From: Lacinutrix mariniflava
GTDB lineage: Bacteria > Bacteroidota > Bacteroidia > Flavobacteriales > Flavobacteriaceae
Direction of reading: 5' to 3'
Length of the DNA stretch: 64,000 bases
NCBI RefSeq assembly: GCF_001418015.1
Contig: NZ_LIQG01000026.1
Location: 682,001 to 746,000, forward strand
The position numbers were made by a program, and so were the translations under genes. The notes beneath the pieces are model-generated. The model was given only the letters and a program-made list of their open reading frames with translations. It had not been told where the DNA came from and did no database searches. Positions 59,671 to 64,000 of this stretch are shown piece after piece (within the stretch, counting starts at the first letter, position 1; every line of letters starts with the position of its first letter).

Positions 59671-61920
59671 TTAAAACCAAAAACCTAGGTTGAAAAACCA
59701 GTAGGTTTCTTTTGTTTCTGGCGAGAAACTCGCTTTTGCTTCTATAGGTCCTAGAAATGTTTCCACTCCATATCCTAAGGCATAACCTGAGTAGTCTGGG
59801 AGAGAAAACCATTCTATATCTTCTGAACTAAATAAGTCGTCCTCGACATTAGCGTAATTTGCTATTAGCGTTATATGGTTTTTGTTAAAAATTTCGTAAT
59901 CTAAAGTTATAGTTCCTTTTATAAAGCTATCTCCAGGAAGCGATAAATAATCGTAACCATAGAAGGTTTTAAAATTATTTATAAAATTATTTGCATAGCC
60001 TCCTAAAACGAAATCGAGGTATTTGGTGTTTTTTCCATTTATTTTGGTACCGGCTTCACTACTTATAGTCGTACTTAGTTTTGGAGAGAAAGAATACGCA
60101 TAACCCAAACCTGCTTTTATAATTGAAAATTGAGTAAAATTCTTGTTGAAATCTGAAGAATAAATATACAGATTAAAATCGCTATTAAAATAAAAGCCTT
60201 CATTAGGATAGTATTTATTGTCGAAAGAATCGAATCTTAAATTAGCAAAGGCACTTAGATAATCGCTTTTATCGAAGGTCGTTTCACTTTGGTTGGAAGA
60301 TGATAATAGGGTTTCCGACGTTAATTTTAGGCGTTTATGCTCTGCTCCAAGTGTTAATGATAAATCGTTTTTGTATTGTGTTTGTACGAATATTTTATTG
60401 GTAATGTCTGTGGCCTTAATACCTAGTTTGTTTACTCCTGCAGCGGTTATAGCCTGTTGAGATAATAAGGCAGAAGCAGCAACGTTTTTGTTAAACTCGT
60501 TATAGCGAGAGGTTAAACCAACACTCCAATAGAATCCCTTGTCTATATAATATTCAAAATTATATCTCACGTTATCTCCTGCAATTAAATCTAAAGACAT
60601 AATATCACTTTTAAATAATACTTGCTTTTTGGTAATATTAGCTAAGAGTGCACTTTTATATAAACCATCGTAATGAAGACCAAATTTTAGAGCAGTTGTT
60701 TTGCTAGTTTCATTAATCTCTGTGTGTAAGTCGTAACCATCAACACCATCAATAGTTGATGGAATTAGTTTATAGGTAAAGCTGTCGAAGTTATTTGTGC
60801 CAACTAAATTATTTGCTCCACTTATAAAGTGATTATAGCTTACTTTCTCATAGGGTTTTAGTTTTAATTTACCTAAAACATAAGAGATGGTATAGTTGTC
60901 TAGGCCTTTAAATAATATTTGATTTATTTGTAGACTATCTGGTGTTTTAGGTTCTATAATATTCTTTCTCTTTTTAGTTTGTAATTTGGCTAGATCGCTT
61001 AATTCATAACTTTTTAATTTTGCTGCAATTTCTCCATTTTCAACTATTTTTTCACCAGCATCAAAAGACACAACGTTAAACTTGGTAATATCAGGTTTAA
61101 TATAAATATCTGTTTTAGTCGCTTTAATCTTCATATCGTTTATGGTACGAAAATTATTTATTTGAAATAATATAGCAGGAGCAGAAGATAAGTCGCTTCT
61201 ATTTGCAAGTCCGTCTTGCACATCTACACCAATTATAACATCCATGCCTTTGGCACGTAATTCGTCTATGGGATAGTTATTAGTTACACCACCATCAATT
61301 AGTAATTGCTCATCTATCATTACAGGTTGAAATAACGAAGGAAATGCACTACTTGCTTTTACAGCTTGTGCTAGATTACCTTTGTCTAATAGAACAGGTT
61401 GTCCTGTTTCTATGTTTGTAGCCATGCAGAAAAATGGAATTGGGAGTTTACTAAAATCATGTACATTATTAACATGTAATGTAAGTTTCGATAATAGGTT
61501 GAAGGTATTTTGACCTCTAGATAAGGCTGATGGTAGGTGAACCTTAAATTTATCGAAAGGCAGTATTACCGCATATTTTTCGTGATTTTCGCGCTCGTAA
61601 AAGGTTTTTGCACCTCTTGGAATCTCGTCGTTTAAAATTTTATCGAAATCTACACCTTTAAAAATAGAGTCTAATTGTTTGCCAGAATAACCAGAGGCAT
61701 AGAGTGATCCTATAATAGATCCCATACTTGCGCCACCAATATAATCTATACGAATACCTAAGCTGTCTATAACTTTTAAAGCACCAATATGTGCTAAGCC
61801 CTTTGCGCCACCACCACTTAAAACTAAACCAACTTTTGGTTCTTTTATAGGTTTCTCTTGTGCAAGTACGTTCGTGCAAAAGGTGATTAAAAATAATGTT
61901 GCGATGATAAATGATTTCAT
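59671..61920 (-). CDS. Patatin-like phospholipase with POTRA and outer membrane barrel
   Basis: Outer membrane protein of 749 residues with signal peptide MKSFIIATLFLITFCTNVLA. The patatin domain (about 30-280) has GLVLSGGGAKGLAHIGALKV (oxyanion loop), the nucleophile Ser65 in GGASMG, and Asp209 in DGGVTNNYP. A POTRA-like segment follows (about 330-395: QINQILFKGLDNYTISYVLG), and a 16-strand-like barrel ends ETYWFFNLGFWF. This is the Bacteroidota form of the PlpD/type Vd secretion or RssA-BamA-like architecture. It abuts uvrC (0 bp). Lipid hydrolysis is predicted from the intact dyad. Confidence 0.92.
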   Translation of the reverse strand: MKSFIIATLFLITFCTNVLAQEKPIKEPKVGLVLSGGGAKGLAHIGALKVIDSLGIRIDYIGGASMGSIIGSLYASGYSGKQLDSIFKGVDFDKILNDEIPRGAKTFYERENHEKYAVILPFDKFKVHLPSALSRGQNTFNLLSKLTLHVNNVHDFSKLPIPFFCMATNIETGQPVLLDKGNLAQAVKASSAFPSLFQPVMIDEQLLIDGGVTNNYPIDELRAKGMDVIIGVDVQDGLANRSDLSSAPAILFQINNFRTINDMKIKATKTDIYIKPDITKFNVVSFDAGEKIVENGEIAAKLKSYELSDLAKLQTKKRKNIIEPKTPDSLQINQILFKGLDNYTISYVLGKLKLKPYEKVSYNHFISGANNLVGTNNFDSFTYKLIPSTIDGVDGYDLHTEINETSKTTALKFGLHYDGLYKSALLANITKKQVLFKSDIMSLDLIAGDNVRYNFEYYIDKGFYWSVGLTSRYNEFNKNVAASALLSQQAITAAGVNKLGIKATDITNKIFVQTQYKNDLSLTLGAEHKRLKLTSETLLSSSNQSETTFDKSDYLSAFANLRFDSFDNKYYPNEGFYFNSDFNLYIYSSDFNKNFTQFSIIKAGLGYAYSFSPKLSTTISSEAGTKINGKNTKYLDFVLGGYANNFINNFKTFYGYDYLSLPGDSFIKGTITLDYEIFNKNHITLIANYANVEDDLFSSEDIEWFSLPDYSGYALGYGVETFLGPIEAKASFSPETKETYWFFNLGFWF

Positions 61921-63723
61921 TTATTCGTTTTCGTTTTTATGATAATAGCTATAAATTTTTTCTGCTCTAGAAACACCAACAACTTGTTCAAGTTCATCTA
62001 GTTTTGCATTAGCAATTCGTTTGGCAGACTTAAAAACTTTTAACAAATCTATAATGGTTTTTTCTCCAATTCCAGGAATGCTTTCCATTTCTGTATTTAA
62101 TGCTTGTTTACTTCTTTTATTCCTGTGATGCTCTATTCCGAAGCGGTGTGCTTCGTTTCTTAATTGCTGTATAATTTTTAGTGTTTCACTTTTTTTATCT
62201 AAATATAGTGGAATTGGGTCGTCCGGATAGAATAATTCTTCTAAACGTTTTGCAATTCCTATAATTGCTATAGTATTTCTCAATCCTAAAGCGTCTAAGC
62301 TTTTTAAAGCTGAAGATAATTGTCCTTTTCCACCATCAATAATTATTAATTGCGGTAAAGGTTCTTTTTCGTCGAGTAAACGTTTATAGCGTCTAAAAAC
62401 AACCTCTTCCATAGATGCAAAATCGTCTGGGCCAACAACGGTTTTAATATTAAAGTTCCTGTAATCTTTTTTGCTAGGTTTACCATTTTTAAAAACGACA
62501 CATGCAGCCACAGGATTAGTACCTTGTATGTTAGAATTATCAAAACATTCAATATGTCTAGGCTCTTCGCTTAGAAGTAGATCTTTTTTCATTTGTGCCA
62601 TAATACGCTTGACGTGTCGATCTGGATCTGTAATTTTAACTTGCTTAAAACGTTCCATTCTGTAATATTTTGCATTACGAATAGAGAGGTCTAAAATTTT
62701 CTTTTTATCTCCTAGTTGTGGTAGACTTACTTTTATTTCATCGCCTACTGCAACAAGAAATGGGACGTAAATTTCTTTTGAATTTGAATTAAAACGCGCT
62801 CGTATTTCAATAATAGCAAGCTCCAATAATTGCTTATCGGTTTCGTCTAATTTCTTTTTAATTTCTAAGGTGTGCGAACGTATAATTGAACCATAAGATA
62901 TTTGAAGAAAATTTATGTAACCATATATTTCATCACTTACAATCGAGAAGACATCCACGTTACTAATTTTTGGATTTATTATAGTAGACTTGGCTTGGTA
63001 ATTTTCTAAGACTTCAATTTTTTCTTTTATTTTTTGGGCATCTTCAAATAACATTTCTTCGGCGAATAAATGCATTTGATGTTTAAACTGTTCTAATGAA
63101 TCTTTAAAATTTCCTTTTAAAATGGCTCTAATTGCTTCTATGTTTTCATGATAACTTCCTTCAGTCTCTCTACCTTCACATGCACCTTTACAATTTCCTA
63201 AATGGTATTCTAAACAGACTTTAAATTTTCCTGAGTTTACATTTTCTTGAGATAATTTATAATTACAGGTTCGTAATTTATAAAGTCCTTTTATTAAGCC
63301 TAACAAGGTTTTAACCGTTTTCATACTTGTGTACGGTCCAAAATACTCACTTCCATCTTTAATAACGCGACGTGTAGGGAATACTCTTGGAAAGCGTTCG
63401 TTTTTAATACAAATCCACGGATAGGTTTTGTCGTCTTTTAATAGAACATTGTAGCGCGGCTTGTGTTTTTTAATTAAGTTATTCTCTAATAATAAAGCAT
63501 CGGTTTCAGTTTCAACAACAATATGTTTTATATTAGATATTTTACTTACTAAAACTCTAGTTTTTCCGTTGTCGTGGGTTTTTGTAAAATAAGAGGTAAC
63601 TCGTTTTTTTAAATTCTTCGCTTTACCTACGTATATAATCGTACCTTCTGCATCATAATACTGATACACACCTGGAGAATTAGGTAAGGTTTTTAACTGT
63701 ATTTCTAGTGAAGGATTATCCAT
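61921..63723 (-). CDS. uvrC: Excinuclease ABC subunit C
   Basis: Dual-incision endonuclease of nucleotide excision repair, 600 residues. The N-terminal GIY-YIG nuclease has PGVYQYYDAEGTIIYVGKAK. A Cys-containing segment CLEYHLGNCKGACEGRE is typical, and the UVR domain is at about 205-240. The RNase H-like second nuclease has HIECFDNSNIQGTNPVAACV and IDGGKGQLSSALK. Tandem helix-hairpin-helix at the C-terminus (ESIPGIGEKTIIDLLK). It is divergent from a zinc-protease gene. Its own -7 element is 5 nt from the ATG. Confidence 0.97.
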   Translation of the reverse strand: MDNPSLEIQLKTLPNSPGVYQYYDAEGTIIYVGKAKNLKKRVTSYFTKTHDNGKTRVLVSKISNIKHIVVETETDALLLENNLIKKHKPRYNVLLKDDKTYPWICIKNERFPRVFPTRRVIKDGSEYFGPYTSMKTVKTLLGLIKGLYKLRTCNYKLSQENVNSGKFKVCLEYHLGNCKGACEGRETEGSYHENIEAIRAILKGNFKDSLEQFKHQMHLFAEEMLFEDAQKIKEKIEVLENYQAKSTIINPKISNVDVFSIVSDEIYGYINFLQISYGSIIRSHTLEIKKKLDETDKQLLELAIIEIRARFNSNSKEIYVPFLVAVGDEIKVSLPQLGDKKKILDLSIRNAKYYRMERFKQVKITDPDRHVKRIMAQMKKDLLLSEEPRHIECFDNSNIQGTNPVAACVVFKNGKPSKKDYRNFNIKTVVGPDDFASMEEVVFRRYKRLLDEKEPLPQLIIIDGGKGQLSSALKSLDALGLRNTIAIIGIAKRLEELFYPDDPIPLYLDKKSETLKIIQQLRNEAHRFGIEHHRNKRSKQALNTEMESIPGIGEKTIIDLLKVFKSAKRIANAKLDELEQVVGVSRAEKIYSYYHKNENE

Positions 63724-63728
63724 TAACC

Positions 63729-63736
63729 CAAAGATA
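63729..63736 (-). promoter_or_regulatory. -7 element of uvrC, 5 nt from the ATG
   Basis: Minus-strand TATCTTTG (exact TAnnTTTG) ends 5 nt before the uvrC start at 63723, predicting a leaderless transcript. Confidence 0.45.
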
Positions 63737-63830
63737 ATACTTAAAAAATATTTTAGATAGTAATTATGATTACAAGATTAGTTTAAACCAACTTTTTTGT
63801 TAATTTGCACCATAAATTTAAGTTTTAAAA

Positions 63831-64000
63831 ATGCCAAAAAAAATTATAGGCAGAGTAGATAAAGTAGACTTTCCGACTCTTGATTTATTTGATATAGATA
63901 TTAAAATAGACACAGGAGCTTTTACGTCTTCTATGCATTGTCACAAAGTAATTGAAGAAGATAATTTATTAAAATGCTTGTTTTTCGATAAAGAACATCC
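63831..64000 (+). CDS. ATP-dependent zinc protease/RimK-associated protein family, cut by window edge
   Basis: First 56 codons visible: starts MPKKIIGRVDKVDFPTLDLF and continues IKIDTGAFTSSMHCHKVIEE. The phrase KIDTGA with a following Ser-rich segment is the signature of the retropepsin-like fold family named ATP-dependent zinc protease (PF05618), often encoded next to rimK for glutamate ligation to proteins. The catalytic aspartate in the DTGA motif is present. The rest lies outside the window. Confidence 0.85.
   Translation, partial: MPKKIIGRVDKVDFPTLDLFDIDIKIDTGAFTSSMHCHKVIEEDNLLKCLFFDKEH

Overview
This 64 kb window looks like chromosomal DNA of a member of the Flavobacteriaceae (Bacteroidota). 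The evidence is its low GC content, a type IX secretion C-terminal sorting domain, three TonB-dependent receptors, DUF4270 and MocR genes, Bacteroidota-type promoters (TAnnTTTG), a split atpDC operon and AT-rich spacers. Genus and species cannot be fixed from the sequence alone. I saw no rRNA, tRNA, CRISPR array, prophage or insertion sequence. Nearly all of it is densely packed core or lineage-typical genes, and no gap exceeds about 255 bp.

Layout. Positions 1-4.9 kb hold a partial biotin synthase, a TonB-dependent receptor and a divergent MocR regulator that lacks the PLP lysine. Positions 5-11.4 kb hold membrane and unknown-function genes (flotillin/NfeD pair, Coa1-like, DUF2007, a DUF2975-DUF2975-HTH operon). 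Positions 11.4-19.5 kb are a DNA damage and mutagenesis region: dinB (Pol IV), then a cassette of a second Y-family polymerase overlapping a second DnaE-type alpha subunit, with a divergent XRE-S24 (LexA-like) repressor and a UmuD-like protein. A 17-bp palindrome lies between the divergent promoters. Positions 19.5-30.6 kb hold an M61 peptidase, a GNAT enzyme, atpC and atpD, a TonB receptor with an SGNH lipoprotein, and glmS. Positions 30.6-38.1 kb hold a DUF4270 lipoprotein, a short GT5-like protein, panC-panD, a flippase-like membrane protein, a pseudo-esterase and radA. Positions 38.3-47.2 kb hold a 1600-residue T9SS cargo protein, ileS and a DksA-like protein. Positions 47.2-56.8 kb hold a second receptor/lipoprotein pair, pgi, an M23 lipoprotein, a tryptophan 2,3-dioxygenase-family protein and DUF3108. 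Positions 56.9-64 kb hold hppD and hmgA (tyrosine breakdown), a patatin/barrel protein, uvrC and the start of a RimK-associated type zinc protease.

The most noteworthy unit is the mutagenesis cassette at 13.9-19.5 kb. It resembles a Bacteroidota version of the ImuB-DnaE2 mutasome, but it carries its own LexA-like repressor and an unpartnered UmuD-like protein instead of ImuA. Other points of interest are degenerate-active-site proteins (MocR without lysine, GT5 without the KTGG motif, esterase without the serine), paired operators in front of the DUF2975-HTH operon, and several genes whose -7 promoter element lies only 4-5 nt from the start codon, suggesting leaderless mRNAs.
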